Assembly (NCBI GenBank): GCA_029243605.1
Contig: JAQWRT010000002.1
Coordinates: forward strand, 1-36,688
Source of the DNA: Myxococcota bacterium
GTDB lineage: Bacteria; Myxococcota_A; UBA9160; UBA4427
Reading direction: 5' to 3'
DNA length: 36,688 nucleotides
Part shown: in pieces, positions 16,350 through 24,374 of the stretch
How positions within the stretch are numbered: the first letter of the stretch is position 1
How the letters are laid out: each line of letters starts with the position of its first letter
Translations under genes and position numbers: made by a program
Notes under the pieces: generated by a model
What the model was told of the DNA's origin: nothing
The model's database searches: none
Seen by the model: only the letters and a program-made list of their open reading frames with translations

Positions 16350-18200
16350 TCAACCCGCGGGCTGGGCCTCGGCGTTGGCCCGCTCGAGTTTCGCCTGGAG
16401 CGAGAAGAGTCGGCTATAGACGCCCCCGCGGGCAACTAACTCGCTGTGTCCTCCCGACTCCAGCAATTCTCCCTTGCCCAGCACGTAGATGCGGTCGACA
16501 TCGCGGATGGTGGAGAGGCGGTGGGCGATGGCGATGGCGGTTTTGTCACGCATCAGGGCGTGGATTCCGTTCTGGATCATCGCCTCGGTCTCACTGTCGA
16601 TGGAACTCGTCGCCTCGTCCAGAACCAGGATCTGGGCCCCGTGGGCCAGGGCCCGGGCGAAGGAGAGCAACTGACGCTGCCCCGCGGAGAGATTGGTCCC
16701 CCGCTCGCGAATTTCCGTCCCGTAGCCCTGGGGCATGCGCTCGATGAACGCGTGCGCCTCCACCGCCCGAGCGGCGCGCTCGATCTGCGCCGAATCGATA
16801 TCGCTTCGCCCCAGGCTGATATTGTCGCTCACGGACCCGCTGAACAGAAATACGTCCTGGAGCACCGTCCCCACCCGGCGTCGGAGCTCGCGTTGGGGCA
16901 TGTCCCGGACGTCGATGCCGTCGACCAGGACCCGCCCTCGGGTGGCCTCGTAAAAGCGGGAGAGCAGATTGATCACCGTGGTCTTGCCCGCCCCGGTTGC
17001 CCCGACGAACGCAATTCGATCCCCGGGTTCGACCTTGAAGGAGAGATCTTTCAGTACCCAGTCCTCCCCCTTGTAGGCGAACCAGACCCCTTCGAACTCA
17101 ACCGATCCACGACTTTCCGCCAGGGGAGCCGAGTCCGCCACGGGTTCCGGATCGACGATCGGCACCTCGGTCTGGAGCAGCTGAAAAATCCGTTCACTGC
17201 TCGCCATGGACGACTGCATCACCGAGTACTTCGCCGAGAGATCTTGCAGGGGGCGTAGAAAACGGCGCATATAATCGATGAACTGGTAGAGCACACCCGC
17301 TTCAACCAGGCCGGTCCCCACCCAGATGATCACCGCGATGGTCACCCCCCCCACCATCTCGACCACGGCAAAGAGGAGCGCGTCGTAGCGAATCGACTGA
17401 TTCCAGGCATCCCGGTGATCCGCGTTCATGCGATCGAATTCCCGCATATTGCGCGCTTCACGGGTAAAGAGCTGAACCACCTTCATGCCCGTGATGGTTT
17501 CCTGGATATGCGCATTGATCCGGGCAATACGCACCCTCACCGCCCTGAATGCTTCGCGTACCTTCAGCCTGAAAACCACCGCGGCCACGGCCAGGAAGGG
17601 AATGACCGCGAATGTTGCCAGGGCCAGCTTCGGGTTGAGATAGAAGAGCACCGCGGCGAAACCGACCATCTTGAAAATATCGGTAATCAACGCCACCACC
17701 CCGGCGCTGAACATCTCGGTCACGTTCTCGACGTCGTTGGTGGCCCGGGTCACCAGCCGGCCGACCGGATAATTGTCGAAGAAACCCATATCGAGTTCCT
17801 GGATCTTGTCGAAGACCGCCTTTCGGACGTCGCGCATGGCCGACTGGCCCGTCACCGACATCAAGAGCATATGAGCGAATTGCAAGCCCATGCTCGCCAG
17901 GGCGACGGCCAAATAGAGGAGCGCCAACCACGCCAGGGTCGACAAGCCCATGGGCGGGTCGAAGACCCAGTGCGCCCACGGCCCCGCTGCGCCTTCGGTC
18001 TTGCCCGGCTGAAACGCGTAGTCGAGCCCCGTCTTGATGATCCAGGCCGGAGCGAGTTCGGCCAGGAAGATCGGCACCACCATCAACAGGGTCAGAACCA
18101 CCTGCCAGCGATAGGGCGAGACATAACGCCAAAGAAGCACGAGCAGGCGCGTGTCATACGCCTTGCCCAGTGCCTCTTCCTCGTGGAAGACATCGTTCAT
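16350..18200 (-). CDS. ABC exporter half-transporter with consensus ATPase site (MdlB-like)
   Basis: A 616-residue half-transporter: an exporter-type membrane domain with six hydrophobic helices (about 20-320) fused to a C-terminal nucleotide-binding domain. The domain has Walker A GATGAGKTTVINLL, Q-loop QDVFLFSGSVSDNI, Walker B ILVLDEATSSIDSETE with the catalytic Glu, and the switch His in IAHRLSTIRD. The signature is LSAGQ rather than LSGGQ. Together with the preceding gene this gives the asymmetric pattern of heterodimeric exporters such as MdlA/MdlB. Here this subunit supplies the consensus Walker site and the altered signature. Its start overlaps the preceding gene's stop by 4 bases (ATGA). 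The substrate is unknown; family members move lipids, drugs or peptides. Confidence 0.93.
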   Translation of the reverse strand: MNDVFHEEEALGKAYDTRLLVLLWRYVSPYRWQVVLTLLMVVPIFLAELAPAWIIKTGLDYAFQPGKTEGAAGPWAHWVFDPPMGLSTLAWLALLYLAVALASMGLQFAHMLLMSVTGQSAMRDVRKAVFDKIQELDMGFFDNYPVGRLVTRATNDVENVTEMFSAGVVALITDIFKMVGFAAVLFYLNPKLALATFAVIPFLAVAAVVFRLKVREAFRAVRVRIARINAHIQETITGMKVVQLFTREARNMREFDRMNADHRDAWNQSIRYDALLFAVVEMVGGVTIAVIIWVGTGLVEAGVLYQFIDYMRRFLRPLQDLSAKYSVMQSSMASSERIFQLLQTEVPIVDPEPVADSAPLAESRGSVEFEGVWFAYKGEDWVLKDLSFKVEPGDRIAFVGATGAGKTTVINLLSRFYEATRGRVLVDGIDVRDMPQRELRRRVGTVLQDVFLFSGSVSDNISLGRSDIDSAQIERAARAVEAHAFIERMPQGYGTEIRERGTNLSAGQRQLLSFARALAHGAQILVLDEATSSIDSETEAMIQNGIHALMRDKTAIAIAHRLSTIRDVDRIYVLGKGELLESGGHSELVARGGVYSRLFSLQAKLERANAEAQPAG

Positions 18201-20050
18201 AACGCCGCCCCATCCTCGTTCTCCGGGGTTTCCTCTCCCAGATCGGCCTTGAGCCGGCGGCGTCTCTCCGAAGCGGCCTGTTCACTGGCCAGGCGCGAGT
18301 AGAGCCCCCCCTGGGCCATCAACTCGTCGTGCCGACCGAGTTCGACCACCCGCCCAGCGTCGAGAACTGCGATCTGGTCGCACGCCCGGACACTGCTCAC
18401 CCGGGAGGCCACCATGACCACGGTGCGGCCTTGGAAGACCTGGGTCAGCTCCGATTGGATCGCCGCCTCGGTCTCGGCGTCCACCGCCGAGAGCGTGTCG
18501 TCGAGAATCAGGATGCTGGGGCGCAGAGCCAGAGCTCGGGCCAGGGCCGCGCGCTGACGCTGCCCCCCGGAGAGCATCACCCCCCGCTCGCCGACCAGAG
18601 TGTCGAAGCCCTGGGGCAATTCGTGAATGTCCTTGGAGAGTTGGGCCATCTCCGCCGCTTCTCGTATGGGCTCCTCGCCGGTTTCCGGGGGCAGGCCGTA
18701 GGCGATATTGTCCGAGAGCCGGGTCGAGAAGAGGAAGGAATCCTGGGGGACCATGGCGATGCTCGAGCGGAGCACTTGCAGGGGCAGCCGGTTGATCTCG
18801 ATCCCGTCGAGGAAGACCTGGCCATCGGCCACCTCGTAGAGCCGCGGAATCACCGAGGCGAGAGTGGTCTTGCCCGACCCAACGCTGCCCACCACGCCCA
18901 GGGTCGAGCCCGCCGGAACGTGAATGCGTAAATCCTTCAGGGCCGGTTCGGCATCGCTCGCGTGGTAGCGGAAATTCAGGCCCCTGAACTCGATCTCGCC
19001 CCGCAGAGATTCCACCGATTCGATCTCGTGGTGGTCCCGAATCGAGGGCTCCACCGAGAGCACCTCATCGATTCGCTGCATGGCGGCCGACCCCCGCTGG
19101 ACCAGGGCCACCACCCAACCCATGATGAAGGTCGGGAAGGTGAGATCCCAAATATACATCGCGAAGGTGAAAAACTCCGCGATCCCCATCTCCCCCCGAC
19201 TGATGGACCCACCGCCCACCATCAGCACCACCCACATCGCCACCGCTGGGAGCATGCCCGTAATGGTCGGCATCGCGCCGTTGATCCGGATCAAGCGCAG
19301 GGAACGACGGTAGAGCTCGTTGTTGATCTTTTCGAAACGGCTCGCCTGCTCCTCCTCCATCGAATACGCCTTGACCACGGAGATACCCGAGACGACTTCC
19401 TGAACCCGGTTCGACAGGTCGGCAAGCCCGACCTGAACCGCGAGGCTCCGGCTATAGAGGGCGCTCCCAAAGACGCGGGCGATCAGGATAAAGAGCGGAT
19501 AGGGGAGGAGAACGAGCATGGCCAGGGTCGGATCCAGGTAGAACATGGCGGACAGAACCCCGAGGAAGAGCACGGGGGTCTGGACCACCGAGAGCAAACC
19601 CGGCCCCAGCATGAGTCGAACGGCGTTCAGGTCGTTGACGCAGCGGCTCATGAGATCGCCGGTACGCCAGTCGAAGTAGAAGGACTGGGGCAGGCGCTGG
19701 AGGTGGGCAAAGAGATCGTTGCGCATCTCGTACTCCACCTCTCGGGCCGCGGTGAACACCAGCAGCCGAGAGAAGAAGCGCAGGGCCCCGCGCGCCACCG
19801 CCACCGCGAGGAGGGCGACAAAGCGGCGCTGCAACTCTTCGGGTGAAACCTCCGGATCCATGGCCCCCTGGATCGACCACCCCACGAGCATGGGAAACGC
19901 AACGAAGGCCGCGACATAGGCCAGGGTGATGAGCGCCCAGCCCGTGTAGTAGAGGGAGTTTCGACGCAGATAGACAAAGAGCCGACGCAGGGCATGCCTG
20001 ACCGGACTCTCCCCGGCCTGGGCGGCCGAAAGCACGGGGGCTGCGCTCAT
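18197..20050 (-). CDS. ABC exporter half-transporter with degenerate ATPase site (MdlA-like)
   Basis: A 617-residue partner of the 16350-18200 protein, with the same layout of six transmembrane helices then an ATPase domain. Walker A is GSVGSGKTTLASV, the Q-loop is QDSFLFSTRLSDNI, and the signature is canonical LSGGQRQRAALARAL. Walker B is ILILDDTLSAVDAETE, so Asp replaces the catalytic Glu. The switch His is missing (VMVASRVSSVR where AHR is expected). This is a degenerate nucleotide-binding site as in MdlA-type subunits of heterodimeric exporters, where one site binds but scarcely hydrolyses ATP. Starts at 20050, overlapping the glycosyltransferase stop by 4 bases, and overlaps the next half-transporter by 4 bases, so the three genes form one translationally coupled unit. 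Confidence 0.93.
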   Translation of the reverse strand: MSAAPVLSAAQAGESPVRHALRRLFVYLRRNSLYYTGWALITLAYVAAFVAFPMLVGWSIQGAMDPEVSPEELQRRFVALLAVAVARGALRFFSRLLVFTAAREVEYEMRNDLFAHLQRLPQSFYFDWRTGDLMSRCVNDLNAVRLMLGPGLLSVVQTPVLFLGVLSAMFYLDPTLAMLVLLPYPLFILIARVFGSALYSRSLAVQVGLADLSNRVQEVVSGISVVKAYSMEEEQASRFEKINNELYRRSLRLIRINGAMPTITGMLPAVAMWVVLMVGGGSISRGEMGIAEFFTFAMYIWDLTFPTFIMGWVVALVQRGSAAMQRIDEVLSVEPSIRDHHEIESVESLRGEIEFRGLNFRYHASDAEPALKDLRIHVPAGSTLGVVGSVGSGKTTLASVIPRLYEVADGQVFLDGIEINRLPLQVLRSSIAMVPQDSFLFSTRLSDNIAYGLPPETGEEPIREAAEMAQLSKDIHELPQGFDTLVGERGVMLSGGQRQRAALARALALRPSILILDDTLSAVDAETEAAIQSELTQVFQGRTVVMVASRVSSVRACDQIAVLDAGRVVELGRHDELMAQGGLYSRLASEQAASERRRRLKADLGEETPENEDGAAL

Positions 20051-20760
20051 CTCCGAACCCAGCGGGCGATTCGCTCTCGGTTCACGCCGGCCCGCCAGGC
20101 CATCAGGGCGACGGCGTTGCGGACGAGAGTCCCCAGGACCCCCTGCTGGCGGTAGCGCCGGGCCGAGGTGAGGGCATAGGGCGCCAGGGCCACCACTCGG
20201 CCATGGCGATTCATCTCCCGTACGAGATCGAGATCCTCCATCAAGCTCACCGCGGGGACGCCCCCGATCTTCTCGAGCAGGGACCGGCGTACAAAAATGG
20301 CCTGGTCGCCGTAGGGCAGCGAGAAGAGCCAGACGCGCAGGCGAACGATGCCCTCCACCGCGCGAAATCCGAGCCCGGGAGCGTCGAATCGGAGACGAAA
20401 GGCGCCTCCCACCACCCCGGGGCTGTCCAGAGCCTCCCTGAGGCTCTGCTCCCAGCCGGCCTCAAGCCGGGTGTCGGCGTGGAGAAAGACCACGGCCTCG
20501 GCGGAACTGGCGCGCCAACCCGCCTCCAGTTGTCGGGCTCGGCCCCGGCCGGCCGCCAGCACTCGGGCGCCGGCTCGGCGTGCAAGTTCGGCTGTGGCAT
20601 CCTGGCTCCCCGCATCGACGACCAGGATCTCGAGCCCCGGGTCAGCCGCCGCATTCGCAGATCTCACGGCATGGCCCGGCCCTCGGGGCAATACGCTCGC
20701 AATGGTACCCAATATTCGCTCTGCTTCGTCGAGTGCGGGGATGACCACGGCGATCTGCAC
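20047..20760 (-). CDS. Family 2 glycosyltransferase, TIGR04283-like
   Basis: A 237-residue GT-A fold glycosyltransferase. The N-terminus AVVIPALDEAERI is the GT2 nucleotide-binding start, EILVVDAGSQDATAEL the next strand, and VVFLHADTRLEAGW holds the metal-binding DxD-like region (HADT). PYGDQAIFVRRSLLEKIGG and LMEDLDLVREM resemble the TIGR04283 group (rSAM/selenodomain-associated transferase 2). No radical-SAM partner is present here. Instead the gene leads a coupled operon with two ABC exporter halves, which suggests a glycosylated lipid or other envelope product as cargo, though this is inference. The start codon is GTG at 20760, with AAGG upstream. It is divergent from purM with 85 bases between. 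Confidence 0.9.
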   Translation of the reverse strand: MQIAVVIPALDEAERILGTIASVLPRGPGHAVRSANAAADPGLEILVVDAGSQDATAELARRAGARVLAAGRGRARQLEAGWRASSAEAVVFLHADTRLEAGWEQSLREALDSPGVVGGAFRLRFDAPGLGFRAVEGIVRLRVWLFSLPYGDQAIFVRRSLLEKIGGVPAVSLMEDLDLVREMNRHGRVVALAPYALTSARRYRQQGVLGTLVRNAVALMAWRAGVNRERIARWVRR

Positions 20761-20810
20761 CCGCCGACCTTAGCACGCCAAAACTTGCGATTTAAAGCGG
20801 CCCCGGACGA

Positions 20811-20846
20811 TTGACGCCCCCTCCCCCGTTCCCTATTCCATTCGCG
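20811..20846 (+). promoter_or_regulatory. Promoter giving a leaderless purM transcript
   Basis: TTGACG (20811-20816) and TATTCC (20834-20839) are spaced by exactly 17 bases. The expected transcription start, seven bases after the -10 box, is 20846, which is the first base of the purM GTG codon. There is no Shine-Dalgarno sequence before that GTG (a pyrimidine-rich CCCTATTCCATTCGC instead). Together these point to a leaderless mRNA. Confidence 0.55.
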
Positions 20847-21931
20847 TGACCGATCCCACCGAGCAGACCGCCCCGGCCTACGCGAAAGCAGGCGTCGACC
20901 TCGACCACGACGAATCCTTTATCGACGACGTCAAGGAAATCGTCCGGGCCACCCATCGCCCGGAGGTTCTCTCGTCCATCGGCGGCTTTGCGGGTCTCTT
21001 CAAGACCCCCGACCGCTACAAGGACCCCGTCATGGTCGCCGCCACCGACGGCGTGGGAACGAAAATCAAGCTGGCCGCCGAGATCGGTCGTTTCGACACC
21101 ATCGGGGTCGACTGCGTCGCCATGGTGGTCAACGACCTCGTGGTCCAGGGCGCCGAACCCCTGGTCTTTCTCGACTATCTCGCCATGTCCAAGCTCGACA
21201 AGAGCATCGCCTCGGATGCCCTTCGGGGCCTCGCCGAGGGCTGCCGGCGCTCGGGCTGTGCCCTCCTGGGCGGCGAAACCGCAACCATGCCCGGGGTCTA
21301 CGCCGACGGGGAACTCGAAATGGTCGGTTTCTCGGTGGGCGTGGTGGAGCGCGATGCCATCATCGACGGCTCCAGTATCAGCGAGGGCGACGCCCTGATC
21401 GGCATGGCCTCGAGCGGCTTTCACAGCAACGGCTATTCCCTGGTCCGCAGTGTTCTCAACAAGGGCATCGAGTCCGGCGAACTCGACCTCTTCGGCAGCT
21501 ACCCCGAGCTCAAGAGCAGCCTGGCCAGCGAGCTCCTGGCGCCGACTAAAATCTACGTGAAGCCGATTCTCAACCTGCTCCGGGATTTCACGATCAACGG
21601 GCTCTGCCACATCACCGGGGGCGGCTTTCTGGGCAATATCCCGCGAGTCCTCCCGCGGGGTGTTCGAGCCCGCATCAACCCCGGGAGCTGGCCGCGGCCC
21701 GGGGTCTACGACTGGATCAACCGCTACAGCGACTTGGACGAGAGCGAACTCCTCCGGGTCTTCAACTGCGGCATCGGCATGGTGGTGGTCACCCCTCAAG
21801 AGCAGGCGGCCGACGTCTGCCACCGTCTCGAGGGCCTCGGAGAGCGCGCCTACGTGATCGGACGAGTCGAGCGCAAGGAACCCGAGGAGCCCGACCTCTT
21901 GATGGACCCGGACTTCGGGCCAGCCGCCTGA
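20846..21931 (+). CDS. purM: Phosphoribosylformylglycinamidine cyclo-ligase (AIR synthetase)
   Basis: A 361-residue PurM, which uses ATP to close FGAM to aminoimidazole ribonucleotide in de novo purine synthesis. Visible family motifs are VAATDGVGTKIKLA, VVNDLVVQGAEPLVFLDY, the ATP-site GGETATMPGVY with ELEMVGFSVGVV, SSGFHSNGYSLVR, HITGGGFLGNIPRVLP and CGIGMVVVTP. Length is normal. The GTG at 20846 is the only start that leaves the full N-terminus (YAKAGVDLDHDESFIDDVK); no ribosome site precedes it, see the promoter entry. The gene ends TGATG, overlapping the next gene's ATG. The usual partner purN is not adjacent. Confidence 0.97.
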   Translation: MTDPTEQTAPAYAKAGVDLDHDESFIDDVKEIVRATHRPEVLSSIGGFAGLFKTPDRYKDPVMVAATDGVGTKIKLAAEIGRFDTIGVDCVAMVVNDLVVQGAEPLVFLDYLAMSKLDKSIASDALRGLAEGCRRSGCALLGGETATMPGVYADGELEMVGFSVGVVERDAIIDGSSISEGDALIGMASSGFHSNGYSLVRSVLNKGIESGELDLFGSYPELKSSLASELLAPTKIYVKPILNLLRDFTINGLCHITGGGFLGNIPRVLPRGVRARINPGSWPRPGVYDWINRYSDLDESELLRVFNCGIGMVVVTPQEQAADVCHRLEGLGERAYVIGRVERKEPEEPDLLMDPDFGPAA

Positions 21932-23340
21932 TGCGCCGCCTCGCTCGGGTCCCGGACAGCGCAAGGCTCAGAGCCCGGCGTTGGGATGCCATCGTCGTGG
22001 GCAGCGGAATCGCGGCCCTGACCGCGGCCACCCGCATCGGCAGTTCGGGCCAGCGTGTTCTTATCGTCGAGGAAGACGCCGCCCGGGGGCTTCACCCCGC
22101 CCTGCGCGAGCCCTTTTTTCTCGCGGGATCCCGAGACGGAGGCGTCCTCGACGCCTGCGTTCGCGAACTCAGCATTCCCCTCCTCGACCGGCGGCGCATC
22201 GGGCCCGAACGCCTGGCCTACCAGGTCACCGGCCCAGAATTGCGCCTGGACGTGGGCGCCGCCGACATCACCGGCGAGGAATTGACGCGTTGGGGGCTGT
22301 GCAGCCGAGACGACGCGACCGGGATGATACGCGCCCTGACCGAGGCCACCGAGGCCGAACGCAAGGCGATGCTGACCTCACCCCTGGTGCGGGTGGGCCG
22401 GCGTCTGGGGCTGGGGCGAGCCGGAGCCACCGGCTCCCACGTCCGCGGTCTGCCCGAGGAGGTCGCGCGACCGAATGCGCGCCTGGGACCGATTCTCGAC
22501 GCCCAGGTCTCGGCCCTCAGCAATCTGGCGAGCGACGACGTGACCCCCGAGGCCCGAGCCCGACTCCTCGGCTGTGCGCTCTCGGGCGGAGTGGGTTTCG
22601 GCGACGGTCCCCCCTGGCTATCGGGCCTCCTGCGCAAGCGGGTGGAAGATGTCCACGGCGAGTTCCGCTCGGTGGCCCGGGGTTTCAACCTCGTTTCCGT
22701 CGACAATCGTCCGGGCGTTCTGGTGGAGGACACCGAGGAGGTCTGGCTCGGCCGCAGCCTAGTGGTGGCAGCGGCGCCGGGGGCCCTGCGCCCGGTCCTG
22801 AATCCCGAAACCACGCCGGATTTCCTCGCCGCGGATCGCCCCCTCTGCCGCAGGATCGGCCTGCATTTTCAAGTCGACCGCGACGTCCTGCCCCGAGGCA
22901 TGTGTCCCCGGGTCATCGCCCTGGGAAACGGTGCCAAGGCCGGCCCGGGTCGCCCCTTCGCGGACAGGGTCACGAGCATCACCGCCTACGCCGACCCCAA
23001 CAGCAGTTCCCACTTCGACCTGGTCGCCCGAATGCGGCTGAAGCCGGGCGAAAGCGCCGAGGCCGCCGAGGACGAACTCGAGAGCCGGGTCCGGGAGCTG
23101 ATGCCCTTTGCCGGGGAACGGGTCCAGCGGCGGCCCCAGCGGCGACCGGTCTGGGACGACGACGGCTGGCTCGAGGACCCCGCTCCGGGAACGGGCTGGC
23201 CCGCGGAACTCGATATCCGCGCCCTGGCCAAACCGGCGGTCTACCGCATGGACCGGGCCGCCACCGCGAATCTGGGGCTCGAGGGGGATCTCCTCCTGGG
23301 TTGGCGGGCCGGCGACGCCATCGCAAACGCGCTCCACTGA
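21931..23340 (+). CDS. FAD-dependent oxidoreductase / NAD(P)-binding protein, function unknown
   Basis: A 469-residue protein with an N-terminal dinucleotide-binding Rossmann motif, IVVGSGIAALTAATRIGSSG, followed by VLIVEED with the acidic residue that usually binds the FAD ribose. The C-terminal LGLEGDLLLGWRAGDAIANA resembles the second FAD-contact block of phytoene-desaturase/amine-oxidase-like proteins. The middle is poorly conserved and gives no substrate clue. There is no signal peptide. It overlaps purM by one base (TGATG), so it is translated with it, but no link to purine synthesis can be seen from the sequence. Alternatives are a carotenoid/isoprenoid desaturase-like enzyme or a GDI-like FAD-fold protein. 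Confidence 0.8.
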   Translation: MRRLARVPDSARLRARRWDAIVVGSGIAALTAATRIGSSGQRVLIVEEDAARGLHPALREPFFLAGSRDGGVLDACVRELSIPLLDRRRIGPERLAYQVTGPELRLDVGAADITGEELTRWGLCSRDDATGMIRALTEATEAERKAMLTSPLVRVGRRLGLGRAGATGSHVRGLPEEVARPNARLGPILDAQVSALSNLASDDVTPEARARLLGCALSGGVGFGDGPPWLSGLLRKRVEDVHGEFRSVARGFNLVSVDNRPGVLVEDTEEVWLGRSLVVAAAPGALRPVLNPETTPDFLAADRPLCRRIGLHFQVDRDVLPRGMCPRVIALGNGAKAGPGRPFADRVTSITAYADPNSSSHFDLVARMRLKPGESAEAAEDELESRVRELMPFAGERVQRRPQRRPVWDDDGWLEDPAPGTGWPAELDIRALAKPAVYRMDRAATANLGLEGDLLLGWRAGDAIANALH

Positions 23341-23382
23341 GCCCTCCACAAGCCCCCCACAAGCCCTCCACAAGCCCTCCAC
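23339..23382. repeat. 11-bp tandem repeat after the FAD oxidoreductase gene
   Basis: Four direct copies of an 11-base unit (consensus AAGCCCTCCAC) start at the stop codon and run to 23382, with a degenerate fifth copy beyond. The period is not a multiple of three, and the array lies in the 101-base convergent gap before hisA. Confidence 0.85.
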
Positions 23383-23393
23383 TAAAGCCCTCC

Positions 23394-23408
23394 CACTGAG
23401 CGCGGCTC
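23394..23408. terminator. Possible bidirectional hairpin between convergent genes
   Basis: CTGAGC-GCG-GCTCAG is a perfect 6-bp stem with a 3-base loop in the convergent gap between the FAD oxidoreductase gene (plus) and hisA (minus). The position suits a bidirectional terminator, but no T-tract follows on either strand, so the call is weak. Confidence 0.35.
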
Positions 23409-23441
23409 AGGGGCTCCAGCGAGGCGCTTCTCCCGGCTCGA

Positions 23442-24212
23442 CTAGTCGGACGGCTCGCGATTCCAGCGAACGCAATCGGCGTAGCGCACCCCCGCCCCGC
23501 CGAAGAGGTCCAGGGCGCTGCCAAAGGTAAGGTCGATCCGCCCCCGGGACAGGGACTGCACTCGGGCGAGATCATCCAGGGCCTTGCCCCCCCCAGCGTA
23601 GGTGCACGGCCGGGAAGAAATCTCGGCCAGATGGGTGACCAGGGCCTCATCGATGCCCGCCTGGCGCCCCTCCACGTCGGCCGCATGCACCAGGAATTCG
23701 CTGCACGAGTCGGCCAGGGCCGCCAGGGTCGCCGCGTCCACCGGGGTCTCGGTCACGGTTTGCCAGCGATCGGTCGCCACCCACCAGCCGTCTCCCCGTC
23801 GCCGGCACGAGAGGTCGATCACCAATCGCTCGGGTCCCACCCGGCGCGCCAGGGCCTCCACCCGGGGCATGGATAGCCGCCCGTCCTCGAAGAGCCAACT
23901 GGTCACGATGAGCTTGGCCGCCCCGGCTTCCAGCCAGCCCTCGGCGTTGTCTTCCCGAATTCCGCCGCCGAGTTGCAAGCCCCCGGGCCAGGCCGTCAGG
24001 GCTTCCCGGGCCGCGGCCTCGTTGCCCGGTCCCAGACAGATCACGTGCCCACCGACAAGCCCATCGTCGCGATAGCGCCGGGCGAAATGCCCCGCGCCCT
24101 GATCGGCGACAAAATTGGTCTCGGGCGCCGACCCATCGTCGCGCAAGCTGCCCCCCACGATCTGCTTGACGCGTCCTTCGTGGAGATCGATGCACGGCCT
24201 GAATACGGTCAC
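23442..24212 (-). CDS. hisA: Eukaryotic-type HisA (ProFAR isomerase, His6-like)
   Basis: A 256-residue TIM-barrel isomerase that converts ProFAR to PRFAR, the fourth step of histidine synthesis. It follows the yeast His6 / hisA_euk (TIGR02129) pattern along its length rather than the ordinary bacterial HisA: CIDLHEGRVKQIVGGSL, TNFVADQGAGHFARRY, QLGGGIREDNAEGWL, KLIVTSWLFEDG, VIDLSCRRRGDGWWVATDRW, FLVHAADVEGRQAGIDEALV, YAGGGKALDDL, DLTFGSALDLFGG and CVRWN at the C-terminus. The catalytic acids map to CIDLH and HAADVEG. It starts at GTG 24212 without a clear ribosome site; TAGACT lies six bases before it, so a leaderless mRNA is conceivable. No other his gene is nearby. The base composition seems like that of its neighbours. 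Confidence 0.93.
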   Translation of the reverse strand: MTVFRPCIDLHEGRVKQIVGGSLRDDGSAPETNFVADQGAGHFARRYRDDGLVGGHVICLGPGNEAAAREALTAWPGGLQLGGGIREDNAEGWLEAGAAKLIVTSWLFEDGRLSMPRVEALARRVGPERLVIDLSCRRRGDGWWVATDRWQTVTETPVDAATLAALADSCSEFLVHAADVEGRQAGIDEALVTHLAEISSRPCTYAGGGKALDDLARVQSLSRGRIDLTFGSALDLFGGAGVRYADCVRWNREPSD

Positions 24213-24374
24213 CCGGGCAGTCTACCCAGCCCGCACCCGAGGCCCCACTCCGAGGCCGCGCGGATCGGAAACCGGCGGACCTTCCTCACCGACCCGAGCG
24301 CCCAGAGGGACCTGAGCGCTGCGTCCAGCGATCGGATCGGGCTTGGCCCACCCCTTGGCCCCGCAAGCGCCCCC

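Noticed and set aside
20047..20760. Radical-SAM/selenodomain system suggested by the TIGR04283-like glycosyltransferase
   Set aside because: No radical-SAM gene, no selenodomain partner and no selenocysteine signal are near; the neighbours are ABC exporter halves and purM.
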